Of a stretch of DNA of 64,000 bases, positions 32,506 to 45,330 are shown piece after piece (position 1 is the stretch's first letter; each line of letters starts with the position of its first letter). The position numbers and the translations under genes are program-made. The stretch comes from Sindora glabra (Eukaryota > Streptophyta > Magnoliopsida > Fabales > Fabaceae). The notes beneath the pieces were generated by a model. The model was given only the letters and a program-made list of their open reading frames with translations. It had not been told where the DNA came from and did not search any database. The stretch covers positions 27,221,150 through 27,285,149 of the forward strand of contig CM035233.1 of NCBI GenBank assembly GCA_020226215.1, in the 5' to 3' direction.

Positions 32506-34792
32506 TCAAACAGTGCTGAGAGCATTGATGTTGGTAGGTTGCTCATTATTATTATTATTATTATACATGAATTGAAGATTCAACGGAAGGGAAGATGCTG
32601 AGATGGCTGGGGCTGTCTTATCTGTCTCCCGGATCATATTGTAAAACAATGCTCCTAGAAGTGCTCCGGTGGGGGGTCCAACCAAATAGACCCAAATGCT
32701 CTTGTAAGATGAACTGGCAATTGCCGGACCGAGTGTCCTTGCTGGGTTCATTGATCCCCCTGATATAGGTCTGTGCATACATTGTAAGCTTGTCCATTAG
32801 TAGGGTTCTGTTCATTTCTACTTTTGTTATTTTAGTAATTTGCTTCTAGGTTCCCTTTTTTTTTATTACAAATGTTGGCTTTTTTGTTTTGGATGGGTTG
32901 AAATATAACTCACATTTAAATTGAAAAAAAATTGAACTTCTTTAAAATTTTACGAAATTATATGTATCTCCTCTTTAATTTAAAAAATGTTTTTACTTCT
33001 TAAAAGATTAAAATTGCTATACCTACATTAAATTTGAATTTTTTGTCAGTAAAGTAATGAAAAAATAACAGTGAAAAACTATTATGATTGGAATCAAACA
33101 ATGAAATGGTTAGAAATAAATAAGAGTTCGAATCAAGCATTTAGAAATGATGAGAAATAGCTAGCAGTTGAATCACACGGCTAATTAAGTACTCTTTTTT
33201 ATAAACATAACCTTTTGATTAATTAAAATATAATTGATAAAAAAATAAATATAAATATGAATACGTTAAATTTGAATGTTTCGTCAGCAAAACAATGAAA
33301 ACTAACAGTGAAAACTAATTATGAAGTTAGAATCAAACAACTGAAATGGTGATAAATAAATAAGAGTTCGAATCAAACACTTAGAAATGATGAGAAATAA
33401 GAAGGAGGTTGAATCCAACAGCTAAGTAGTACCTTTTTTTATTTCAATGAACAAAAGCTTTTGACTAATTAAAATATAATTGATAAAAAATAAATATGAA
33501 TTTAAGTGTAATTAATGCTCTTTTTCTTTTTAAGAGAGGATAGTGGTAGATTTTAAAAATATAGGAACAATTAATGGAAGTTTTTAATTACTATAGACTA
33601 TAAAGAAAGAAAGTATAATTTCATTAAAGTTTAGCCCAAAGTAGAGTATTTACGCCTCAAATTAAGAAAGATGATAAGTGGAAAACCCGTAGTTCTTGAT
33701 ATGACTAAATGAAAGAGGAAAGAGCAATATAATTTATAGAGCTCTTAAGCTCACATGACATTTAACAGTCATTGCAAACTTTTTCAAGATAAAATTTACA
33801 ATGTTGACTTTCTGCTATATTTGATAAATTACATATACATTACTTGTATTAAAATGTAGGTATCTTATATTTTTTATTTTAAATAAGACAAATTCCTTAT
33901 CTTTTTCTAAACTTATATCTCTTATGTATTTAGTAAAAACATAATATAAACTACATTAATAAATTATAACATAATTAAACAATTGACAATTTTTCTAAGT
34001 AAATAAATTTTTTATTTTTCATCATACATGATGAAATGTCAATTTATTTACTCTAAAATTTTGTCATGTGAAAAATAATTTTTTTGGGTTTATAAATGCA
34101 TTTTAAAAAAAATATAAATGTTAAAGAATATTTGTATTTGAATTGTTATTATATTTTGTAATTACAGGTTCGGCAAGTAAAAATTTAAAAGACAATATTG
34201 GGTGACTTACTATTTCATTAAAAGTTTCGACTGAAATAAATATGCGGGCACCACATGTATAAATAGTATTATTCTTCTTTAAACAAAATAATAATAACAA
34301 TGAGGGATTCTTACCCTGCCAAAATGCTAGCTATGGACACCGAAGAACCCACGGCTACTCCAGCCAACTCTCTTGTCTGCTAAATCACAACTAATAAGTC
34401 ATGGGCACAAACAATTTGTAAGGCAATCTGATGAAATTGAGAATTTTTTAAGAGTGAATATTTGTTTTACAGCTTTAGAATCAGTGGCCACTGCACAGGA
34501 AATGAACATCATAGTGAAGGTTGCTAATATTTCCATGATAAGGGCTTGAGTGTTTGTTCCAGAAGGTGATGTTGTCCCAAGTTGTTTTGCTGGAGCCAAC
34601 ACCACTTTCAGTGTGAATGAAGCTGAAATAGCTCCTGCCACTTGAGCAACTACATAAAATGGGACCTGTAACAAAATTACGTCAACCAAATTGTTGGATG
34701 GTTATCAAAAGTGGAGTCAGCAGTTTTTACTCAAAGAGATTTTTATCTATTACGTCGAAAAGTATTTTCCGTAAGAAATTATTATTTGTGTG

Positions 34793-34831
<39 letters not shown>

Positions 34832-35803
34832 TAATGAAAGAGATATTACTTATATTAATAGTCTGAAAAAATGATATTTAATGATATAGTAGTGGAAAAA
34901 AATAAATTTCTTTTTAAAATAGATGAAATTATTTTTTTAAAAATTTTTATACTTAAAATTAAATAAATAAGATATTTTTTATTATCTTAATATTTTATAA
35001 TTATATTTTATTGAAAACATTTTTGTCAAAATAAATAGAATTTAGGTATTGTAAAATATATACAAATTTTAAAATTTTTCTTAATATTTTATAATTATAT
35101 TTTATTAAAAACATTTTTGTCAAAACAAATAGAATTTAGGTATTGTAAAATATATACAAATTTTGAAATTTTGAGACGACTACTACTACTTTTCCAATCA
35201 CGAATGAGCAAAAATATAAATAAAAGTTTACTAGTTAAAACTAACAAATAGGATAAAATTCATTAAAATTAGCTAAAATTGATAAATTGAACAAGTTTTT
35301 TCAAAATTTTTAAAAAATATTTTTTTATAATTTTATAATAATTAAGGTATAAAAATCTTTGTAATTTTATATTTATTAAATTTACACTACTTTTTAATTA
35401 TTTTTAATATAAATTATTATTATATTACTTATATTTTATTTTTTCAATATATATTTCAAGTATATATATAATTTATATTTTTAAATTTAAAACTATTTCA
35501 ACCAGTGAAATATAATTAAACAAATGAACTAATAAATTAATATTCTATCCATTTCAGTAACCACTCTGATTTTAAAAATTATGCCTCTAAGATACCGTAG
35601 TTTAAATAACTATTGTTTTCTTTGTGCTGCCGAATAGAACCAAGAAGGCAGAAAGAAACGAGAAACTAACGGTCAAAGTGTCATAGCTTCTTCAGGACAA
35701 TTTTAGTCGCATATATATATATATATATATATATATTCTGGTGAATAGTTATATACATCCTACATGATATAGAAATACCACACTTATATATATAATAAGA
35801 AAG

Positions 35804-35890
<87 letters not shown>

Positions 35891-37722
35891 AAAGTTTAAA
35901 CCCAAAACCTTCGTATTATTTAAATTTCTCGCCGATATCGCATCACCATAGCTTATCGTAGGATATATCATGATTTAAATACATGGGTGGTTTAATAATG
36001 AGTCATATGTCAAAATTATGTTAGCTTGTTGTGTAGGTATGAACAATAATTTGTATTGTATTCTAGGGTTCATATGAATTTGGACACAATGAGAGGCAAA
36101 TAATAATTTTAGAAAAAAACGTAATGCAACGTGAAATTTTATTTTTTAAAAATTAAATATTTCATTATTTCATTTTTTTATTTTAATGTAAATAAAATAA
36201 AATTAAAAATATAAATTTTAATACATTAAATATAATTAATGATAAAAATATTCAATCAGTTAAAAAAATAAAACTCTCCAAAATAATATTATTAACAAAA
36301 ATTAGGTTGAGTGGCTATATTTTTTCCAGAGTTAGTACGTAATATACACCACCCTTGTATTGATGTATTAATATCAGATATGGCAGCCCCTACTTTGTGG
36401 TAAGAGGGGAATCACGGTTAATGTCGGCACATCTGTACATGTACCATCCCCGTAAGGGACACATCATAGTTGCTTTCACTTCCCTGGGACCATAAAAATT
36501 TTGTTGCATTTTTTTTTTTTTAAATTGTTGGTCATGAGAGGAATCCATCTTCCATCCATCCATCCATCCATCTTTCTTTAATATTATTTCACGGCCAAGG
36601 TTAAAGGGGCTCCGCTTATGCAACCTCAAACTGTGGGCCCTCGAAAGACGGGGCTTCCGTTCTTTATTTTGGCAACCAGTAAGTTTAGGGGTGGGAAGCA
36701 AAGTTAGGGAACATGGTTGGTTCCTGTGTGAAATCGGGTAGGTTTTTCTGGTCAGTAACGAAAATAATCAAATATTAGAATTATTATTATAATAATCAGT
36801 TTAAAATAATTAATTATACATAATTTATTTTATATTTAACGGCTTCAATTGATAATTATTTATCTATGATCTATTTTTATTTGAATAATGTGTAAAATAA
36901 TTACTCCTTCAATTTCTTTTTAAATGTTATTTAAGGTTGATATACAAAGAATTAGGAAAGATAATAAATAGAAGAGATGGGTTATAATTTATTAATATAT
37001 TATCAATTAAAAGTAAACTAATAAGTAAAATTATTGAGTATTATTTAGTAGAAGATAATATTTGTAAAAAAAATTAAATATATTCTTAATTTCTTAAAAT
37101 AATAAATAAGAAGAAATAAAAGGACCACAACAAAGAAAGTGGGAGTATATACATTTATACTGTTAAAAAATGGCAACCAAGACAAAACAATAAAAAAAGT
37201 GAGTTTAATTTGAATATACGTTTTAAAGTTTTTCTACCAATAATCCTTTTAATTAAGATTACCAATAATTGGTCATTGAAAGTGCTATAGACAAATTATG
37301 AGGAATATTTTTATAATAAATATATTTATTCTCATCCAAATTAAAAAAACTCAATTACAATTTCTAAGGTTTAAAGGTATAAATACAAGTAGATCTCATA
37401 AAATTGCTAGCTCACTATCTCCTGTTGAATAACCAATCTTGTTCCATTGAAAGAAAGTCATATCTCAACCACAATTTCCTTTTTACATGCAATTAATATA
37501 TTACCATTTATTTTAAAATTTTAAATATTGTTTTTGCATTTAAAACATATTTTACATAAATATATAGGAAAGGAGATATACCTAAAAGTCTCCATTTAGG
37601 CAAACCAGTAACTTAATTAACCATTATTATATTTATTTTACTTTAAATTTGAAATATTTTATGAAAGAGGCAGACATAATCTAAAAATAGAAGCAATAGG
37701 CTTCATAAATCTAAACTTTCTC

Positions 37723-37772
<50 letters not shown>

Positions 37773-38977
37773 TTTCTCTCTTCCTATATATTTATTTAAA
37801 ATATGTTTTAAATGTAATTTTTTTAAAAAATATTAAAAGAAATAAATGGTAAATAAATGCATATAAAAATGAAATTGTGGTTGCGATATAACGTACGTTT
37901 TCAGCCTTGAAATAGGAATAGTCAAAGATATCGAAACTTAGCAAATGAGCTAACAAAAAGTTTGAAAAGACAAGGACTTGATGGATTTTTATTTTATGAC
38001 CGACTAAAGCAAATGATTAGAAGCTTGGTAATACTAATTAATTAGAACAATACCCGTCTCCATGGAAAATGCTTGAGGGCGGCAAAAGCAAAGGAGACTG
38101 CTGGATTAATATGGGCACCAGAGATATGTCCGATGGAATATATCATCACAGTCACAATGAAGCCTCCTGCAAGTGATGCTCCCAATTTTGAGATTTTGCT
38201 TTCATCAATAGCATTAAGAGCAGCTGCACCACTCGACACAAACACTAACAGATATGTTCCAATCATCTCTGCAATTACCTGTTTCATTAATTTCATCGAA
38301 TTCCAACAAAGTTAATTCATTAAAGCATTTACATTCAAAAGTTGATATGATAAAAAAGGAAAAAAAAAAAAAAAAGAAAAAAACTGATGCAACTTATATG
38401 TTGGAAACTTTTCGGTTCTTACTTCATCCCCAGAATCTAATACCTTGTTTGGAATTTTGGAAAACAAAGGAAAAGAAAAGAAATCAAACTTATCTGTCAA
38501 ATTTTACTTTTGATATTGGATTGTCATCGTCCTTCCCCAAAATATAATATCTTGCTTAAACTGTAGTTGTGATAGCAATAGTAATTTAATCTCGATTATT
38601 GTTATTGTAGAGTTGTAAAATAAAATTATGATAAATTGCAATTGTAAGATCATATTTAATAGTAATAATAATATTGTATATGATATTATTATTGCAAATC
38701 ATAATTTAAAATTATAATACAGCAACAAGAAATTCACTTCTCAACTGCAACAAATTAAAATTGTTGCTAGAAAGGGTTGATTCATCATATAAACCAAGAA
38801 TAAGAATGAAGATAAATATATGATTATCTAGTCAGTATATTTACTGTGAAAAAGTAGAGATTTCCTTACCTTTCTGAGAAAATTAGGAGGATAATTCTCT
38901 ACAAACACTCTTGCAAAGGAGAGATATGTGGATATCTTAGTTCTGCGGTTTCCCAGCTGAATTGTTTCGGTAGCCAT
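32506..38977 (-). CDS. NIP2: NIP-III (NIP2/Lsi1-type) aquaporin, predicted silicic acid channel
   Basis: Five exons on the minus strand: 38977-38870, 38278-38054, 34665-34471, 34376-34315 and 32770-32506. They make an 855-nt CDS of 284 codons plus stop, and every junction keeps frame with GT-AG ends. The protein starts MATETIQLGN. NPA motifs are at residues 94-96 and 205-207, within SGAHINPAV and GGSMNPARTLGPA, exactly 108 residues apart. By alignment to rice Lsi1 the selectivity filter is Gly74 (H2), Ser193 (H5), Gly202 and Arg208, i.e. G-S-G-R. Six membrane helices and two NPA half-helices are all encoded, and there are no stops. Members of this plasma-membrane subgroup pass silicic acid and also arsenite or boric acid. 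The C-terminus holds a poly-Asn run. The fit to the NIP family is strong; the substrate is inferred. Confidence 0.93.
33027..33510. repeat. Two-copy tandem repeat in NIP intron 4, period about 238 bp
   Basis: 'ttaaatttgaat', 'ataagagttcgaatcaa', 'ttagaaatgatgagaaata' and 'aattaaaatataattgataa' occur in the same order at 33027-33263 and 33264-33510. The array is in the intact gene only; the truncated paralogue does not reach this far. Confidence 0.85.
34790..34832. repeat. (GT)n(TA)n compound microsatellite in NIP intron 2
   Basis: 'tgtgtgagtgtgtgtgtgtg' runs into about 12 TA units. It lies about 125 bp downstream, in genome coordinates, of exon 3. Confidence 0.9.
34985..35172. repeat. Two-copy tandem repeat in NIP intron 2, period about 95 bp
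   Basis: 'cttaatattttataattata' through 'gtattgtaaaatatatacaa' is present at 34985 and again at 35080 with very few differences, so the duplication is recent. Confidence 0.85.
35805..35890. repeat. (TA)n microsatellite in NIP intron 2
   Basis: About 40 uninterrupted TA units. A shorter TA run lies at 35711-35738. This is the longest microsatellite in the window. Confidence 0.95.
36360..36760. other. Low-AT island inside NIP intron 2
   Basis: About 400 bp of near-balanced composition, including a (CCAT)n tract at 36548-36572 and the phrases 'ccccgtaagggac' and 'gtgggccctcgaaagacgg'. A minus-strand open frame of about 100 codons is present but shows no family motif. It may be a foreign insertion or an intronic regulatory segment. 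I cannot tell which. Confidence 0.45.
37722..37770. repeat. (TA)n microsatellite in NIP intron 2
   Basis: About 22 TA units, near the exon 2 end of the intron. Confidence 0.9.
38870..38977 (-). other. NIP gene exon 1
   Basis: Encodes residues 1-36 (MATETIQLGNRR through NYPPNFLRK). The donor is AAG|GTAAGG, phase 0. It is too short and too diverged at its start to stand out as an ORF. It was found by looking upstream of exon 2 for the conserved LRK that precedes VIAEMIGTYL in NIPs. Confidence 0.9.
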
Positions 38978-39009
38978 TTTCTCTTGTCCTATCAGCTATG
39001 GTTGTTTGA

Positions 39010-39040
39010 ATGGTTTATATATATATATATATATATCAAT
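39010..39040 (-). promoter_or_regulatory. TATA-rich stretch upstream of the NIP start
   Basis: A (TA)n run of about 25 bp ends roughly 40 bp upstream of the ATG at 38977. On the minus strand it reads into TATAAACC. It is the only TATA-like candidate close to the start, but its microsatellite nature makes a functional role uncertain. Confidence 0.4.
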
Positions 39041-39317
39041 TTGCATTGGTTGTACCACCCATTTATATCTATTCCCCTAACTTGATTAGATGCCTAACTC
39101 CACTTGGACTACTTCACTAGTACGGTGCAAATTTTTGTGTGCGTAAAATAAATTATATCTCCCCCAACCATGCAGGGGATGCGTTTAATTATTACTTTTT
39201 ATATATGGCTACACAAAAATGTCAAAACTTGTGATACCATTAACAATTTATTTTTGCCTTTATAAGTGAATTAGCTCAGCTCCCATGCGATATATTTGAT
39301 ACTTATTTTCTGTAAAA

Positions 39318-39372
<55 letters not shown>

Positions 39373-40140
39373 ATATTTTACAAATAGATATTGTCAAAAA
39401 ATTATTATAAAGTTAATATAATTTGTACAATTAAAAATCATAATCATAAATATAAAGATATATACATATTTAAATACACATTATTTTCCTTCTCTAAATG
39501 TTCTATAAAATTTTTTATTTTACTAAAATTAGTAATCAAGTAAAAAAAAATTAAAGTCTAAGAGATCAAATGCTCAATTATATCAAACTTACATATTTTA
39601 AAATTAATTTACATGTATAATAATAACTTTTTTATTAATAAATACATTATGATTTATTATGCATGAGTACTATAATGATTTATAGTATTGACATATACAA
39701 AAAATTCATTAACAATATAAAATATATTTATATAAAAATAATTATTTTACATTACCAAAATATTCTACCTAGAATTTTTTTTTAAATTTGATGTGTTTGA
39801 AATATCAACTAATAAGAATATAAGTCAAACTATAAAATTAATAATTTAAAGGTCAATATGATTTAAAATATAGTAAGAAATCTATTGTAATAATTATGCA
39901 TGAAAGGATAGTATTATAGATAAAATATTTGAAAAATGTATTTATAATATAAAATTTAAATATACATTTATCATAAATTAAATTAATTTTTATACATAAA
40001 GTGATAACAAATATAAAATATATGCTCTTATGAGTATTATAATTATAATAATATTAGATAAATATGTAAGAGAAATGTAATAATTTACAATATGGATATA
40101 CACAAATAATTTATTAAAAATATAAAATATATTTGAATAG
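39041..40140. other. AT-rich DNA upstream of the NIP gene
   Basis: No gene seen. A (TA)n run of about 25 units lies at 39323-39370. A diverged direct repeat ('aaaatataaaatatattt' context) occurs near 39700 and 40100. Confidence 0.55.
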
Positions 40141-41115
40141 AAAATAAATAATTATAAAATTTTTAAGGTAAATATTAAATATAATTTATTAATAAATTGT
40201 AAAATTTTTTCATTTTTTTAAAAGGGGTAGAAAAATACGAAACATGACAGATGTTGTATTAAATGCTCTTTGACATAATTTTTTAGGTTGTTTTCCAAAA
40301 AAAAAAATTACAAATGAAAGAGTCTTAGAGAAGGATAATATAGATTTTTAAGGTTCTTGATATTAACATTTTAAGATTTTTAAGACTCTTAAATACCCTT
40401 AAAAAACTTATTTCCCCATCCAAATCTTCTTATATGATTTTTAATATTATTGATATTAGCCTTTTAGAGAAGTAAAAATAAGTTTTACAAATATAAAGTG
40501 ATATATAATTGATTCTCTCTTCACTTCAATTTCAATGCATATCTTATTTTAAAAAATTAAGATGAATATTAAAATTAGTTTAAAAATAACTAGAAAATTT
40601 TTAAGATAAATTTAAGTATTATTTATTAATAGATTGCAAATTTTTTCATTTATTTAAGATAGGATAGAATATCTAATAATTCTAATATATTAAATTTAGA
40701 AAGAAATAAATTAGTGTAATAAAATATAACCTTCTCATTTTATTTTTTATACATATCTTTTTTTTAAATATTTTAAGATAAATATCAAAATTAGTTTGAA
40801 GATAATTATAGAATTTTTAAGACAAATATTAAATAAAACTTATTAGTATATTGCAAAATTTTTTAATTTATTTAAAAGAGGATTGAAAATTAAATAATAA
40901 TAACATATTAAATTTAGAAAGAAAGTAAATTAGTGTAATAAAATATAAGATTCTCATTTCATCTATATTGTTTTAAGATTCATAAAATAAATATTACATA
41001 TACTTTATTAGTATATTGTAAATTTTTTCATTTATTGAAAAAAGAATAGAAAATTAAATAATTATGATATATTAGATTTAGAAAGAAAATGAATTAGTCT
41101 AATAAAATATAAAAA
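40140..41115. repeat. Tandem repeat, three to four copies, period about 170-215 bp
   Basis: The unit contains 'ttattagtatattgcaaaatttttt', 'catttatttaaaaga', 'atattaaatttagaaagaaa' and 'ttagtgtaataaaatata'. Clear copies begin near 40598, 40812 and 40977. A more diverged copy near 40158 lacks the second half. Confidence 0.7.
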
Positions 41116-44100
41116 TAACAGACAAGCCTTAAATGCTCTAACTGTTTTAACTTTTCTAGTGGGAAAGTGAATTGACTTATATTTAATATGAATTTTTCTA
41201 GTAGTTATTTTAGGAGAAAGTTTTTTCAAGTAAAACAGTTTGAGAGAAAGATAAGATATAGATGTATATAAATAACTATCTAAATAATTAATACTAGTCG
41301 AAACCTTATAATATTTGAAAGCTTATAATTAAGTAGTCGTCACTATTAAGAGTACAATTGCATCCTATATAATAGGGTTTTTCTCTTTATTATCATTGAT
41401 TCAAAAACAAAATTTTACATATATGTCAATTCACTTAACAATCACGTCACAACAAAAAAGAAATAGAAAAATAAAAAGCATATCTTCTGTAGCAATTATA
41501 AAATTTCCAAGCAAACAAATGAGATCAATTTAAATGATCACAACTAATATTCTTTATCAAAAAGTTGTTAGTTCGAGTCTATTTAGAAACACTTTATAAT
41601 TCCGGTTATAAGTGCCTCCCAAAAAAACTTTTGAATCATAGATGACATTCTTCAAATTTAGAGGCCCAAAAGATTGTTGGGAGCATTTATGTTTGTACGT
41701 TAGAAATGTTAAATAAGAGTGAATCAAATTTGCCAACAGGATAACGTCCTAGTAATAAGGGTTATCAGTTGGTAACGTTGAGGACGGTTTATCTCATTTT
41801 CTCTGTGTCATTCCTTCCTCCTTTAAATGCTTTCCCACGGGTCGTGGATGCTTTGGCAGTAGAACTTTTGGGGAAAAAATGACTCCCTCCGACTTAAGAT
41901 TGCCTTGGGTCTGGTTCGTACCTGTACAAAATAACTGTGAGGATCGTTAAGTAGTTAGCTAATTCTAAACTTACCAAGAGTTAAAAAAAAGGAAGAGTGA
42001 AGAAAATTTTTAAGCATCAATCATATGTCATAAAGATAAGGCAAATTTTTTTTTTTTACACTAATAAATTTTTTAAGAACAAATTTCACCCTTAGATTTT
42101 AAAAATTTATAAATTATCCTCCAGAAATTTTTTACAAAAAGTGAAAACATTAAGATACTTTTATTTTTTGGGTAATAAGATGATGTTATTTTTAACCCAA
42201 TTTAATTAGCGCTCTACTTGTTCTTGCCTTCTCGCCTTTCCATTGTGGGTTGGGTAGCCTCAAATTTTTAAAGGGCCCTTAAAGTTATTTGGTATGAAAT
42301 GATATGAAAATTGAAATGAAGTGGGAATGTAAAAGAAAAGGCAAAAGATTTAGGTAAATTTTTTTAAATGTTTGCTATAAGATTTTTCATTTAAATTATG
42401 ATATTTGTATTAATTGCTCCGGCCATCTGAAAATAATGAAAAATTGGTAAATATTGTAATAATTATATTGTAATTGTTAATAATAATTAATAGAATAATT
42501 AATGCATGTACTGTAATATAAAGAATCTTACCAAATATCCAAAAAAATTTATCTAAGTTTTGTACAAATAAAAATAAGAAACAGAATAAAAAATTAAAAT
42601 AATTATTTCATTATTACATTTGATATAACAAAATAATATCAAATAGAATGAATAAAAGGCAATAACATATTGATTAGTAAAAAAAGTAGGGAAATATTTA
42701 TCTCACAAAAAATTTTTGTCACAAAATTTTATTTATTAAAATAAAATATTTTGAAATTTATTTTAAATATATTGAAAACAAAATTAATCTAAAATTTATT
42801 ATTTATTTAATTATAAAATAATTAATAATAATATTTCAAATTTAGTATAAGATTATTGATGCATGTATGAGGATATTTTTGTATTAAAAATATATTATAA
42901 ATTCTCCATTGAGATTATAATTATTTTTTTCGCAGACAGATTAGGGGAAGAAAGGAGTTCTCCACTTTTTCTTGTTCCTTCACCTTTTTCATAACCAAGT
43001 ATAGCAGTTATGAATACTAGATTAAATAAGGGCTGTTCAATTATTACTTGTTTATTTTTTATTTACTTTGTACCGGGTATTATTGCAACCTTTTGTATAA
43101 GACTAATCCCGAGGCCCAACAATATACGATAAAGCCCTTTCAAAAATAGTGCATGCAAGGATCGATTTCAAAAAAAAGTTATTTTATTTTCTTGGTGATT
43201 AATTTTTTTGTAATTTTACATATATATGTATTGCAGCAAGTAAGTAGATCTACTTTAAATAACTTTAATTATTTTCAAAAATATTACCAGAACCAAATTA
43301 ATCATGTTTTATGATCAGCTATTTATGAAATTTCATTTTGAAAATTTTGGTGATGAATGTGTTAACCTTCTTTCTTTTTCTCCTCTAAAAAAGAGAGAGT
43401 ATGAACAATTAGTGTTGGCTATTATCCTTAAGCCTTACTATAAGGGAACCTCTCAAGCTGTAAAATGTTCAATTTAAGATGTAATTACCTCCTAAAAAAT
43501 GAGTCTATTATCACAACTTAAACAGCAAACTTATCATCACAATCACATCAAAATATTAGTAAACATATGAATTCTCTACCTATTTATCGATTATAAATTG
43601 ATGTTTCTTACATTAAACTTTAGAGTAATGATTAGGCCAACAATTTAGATGATGATGATTGAGTTATTCTTAACCAAATCAAAGTTACATTTGATATAAT
43701 TGAATGTTAAAACATATTCTCCCCATTCTTTTTTATTTATCATAATTAATTAATTTCATAAATATTAAGGCAGTGATTTAATTTATTTATCTTTATTGGA
43801 CTTTCCATGCACAAAGTTTAAAACAATTAAAAATAGAGTGAAAAATATAATAAAATAAATGTGAGTAGGTTGAGAGTATAAAATCATAAAGCATTTATCA
43901 ATAAACAAGAATAATAAAATTGATAAAATATTTAATATTTTATTAAAATTTTAAAATGATAGATAAAAAAAAAATAAAAAATTTCTTTCAAACTATAATG
44001 ATAAAAAGAAATAGAGGGAGTAATACATTAATTCTATGCAACAACACAATTATTTGACTTTTTGAATTGCACAAATAATCATCCATTTGAAAAAAAAAAA

Positions 44101-44500
44101 TTATCATCTAAACATTAGGAATTATTTGTCCTTAATCTGTTGATTTCCCCTTTTAAAATCTGTGATTTGTAGTTTCAGATTTATTTTCGACTTCAGGATA
44201 TACCTATAATCAAACGTTTTAATTGAGTGGTTCCATGCAACTAAATTGAATTGCTTGATTTTTATTCATATTTTCAAAAGAGATTACGGCTTCTGTTTTT
44301 GGGTGCTTCTCCAAACTTTTCGTATAAATTCCTAGCAATTTTTACGTTTTTCTTCGACATTAATTCGTAAGAATTAACGAGCCACTTTGGACCAACAACC
44401 TAGACGAGCCTAGCTCATGATTTCTTTGGATATTGAAAAAGGGGAGGAGAAGGAAAAGAAAGGAAAGGAAAGGCTTCGCCATCCACCCCTCAAGTTTTTT
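41116..44500. other. AT-rich intergenic DNA with one low-AT patch
   Basis: No gene recognised. The patch at about 41690-41950 is less AT-rich ('gataacgtcctag', 'ggtaacgttgaggacgg', 'cccacgggtcgtgg') but holds no open frame of note and no RNA fold I recognise. A second such patch lies near 43060-43140. Confidence 0.5.
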
Positions 44501-44512
44501 TTTCTTTTTTGT

Positions 44513-45330
44513 TTGGAAGTGTTGTTTAAGGATTGGAATGTAATGGAAGTTTATGACTAATTTGTAAAAATCCTTCACTTTTTAATATTTTATATTCTTT
44601 TAAATTAAATAATTTTAAAAGTTTATTTATTTATTTATGTCTTTAACTCTACTTTATTCTTCAATTTATATATAAATTTACATTTTCAATATATTCCATT
44701 ATTATTATATCTAAATAAAAAATATATTATTTACCTTTTCTAAAAGGTATTTAGTGTGTGAAAAATATATATTACACATTATAATTGTAAAATTTCAATT
44801 AAAAATATAAAATTATGCCTTTTTTCTCATTGATAGTCAGTAAACATGATAATTGTGATTCATATTTATCTATTCATAATCTCATATAAATTCATTTTTT
44901 TTATCCCTTCATATTAATTTTAGAATCAATGTGAGTTAAGTCATTAATAATTTTATCAAATAAATGTGATATTAATACAATTCACATTATTTTTTTCATA
45001 AAATTTTTAAATAAAAACTATAATATTATTGTATGTTAACTCAACATATCATTTTTTTAGAGAGAGAAAAATTTAGAAAAATTAGAAAAATTTTAAATTA
45101 TTTTAATTGTAAAAAATAATAAATTAACTTTTTAGGAAAGTATGAATTTGTAAATATATATTCTAATTAGTTAAATATTTTAGTTTATTCTTTATTATCT
45201 TTACTTGTATAATTTTAGACATTTAAATGAAAGAAGCAGAAGTTATGACTTACCCTCCGTTCTCCTCCTTTTATTTCCCCTTTATTATCTTTCCTTCCAT
45301 TCCTCTCCTTACTCCTAAACACACCATAGT
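44513..45330. mobile_element. Possible MITE-like inverted repeat pair
   Basis: 'gtttggaagtgttgtttaaggattggaatg' at about 44512 and 'cattcctctccttactcctaaacacacc' at about 45299 are imperfect inverted copies around an 800-bp AT-rich core. Purine-rich DNA borders the left one. Termini and a target duplication could not be fixed, so this is tentative. Confidence 0.3.

Noticed and set aside
36390..36701. Minus-strand frame of about 100 codons in NIP intron 2
   Set aside because: It has the same strand as the gene but no NIP or other family motif. It includes a translated (CCAT)n tract and lies wholly between well-supported exons.
38073..38315. Plus-strand frame opposite NIP exon 2
   Set aside because: It is antisense to a strongly conserved exon, so it is a shadow.
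41550..41600. tRNA-like B-box word 'gttagttcgagtctatt' suggesting a SINE or tRNA
   Set aside because: I found no A box at the right distance, no cloverleaf and no poly-A end. One word in AT-rich DNA is not enough.
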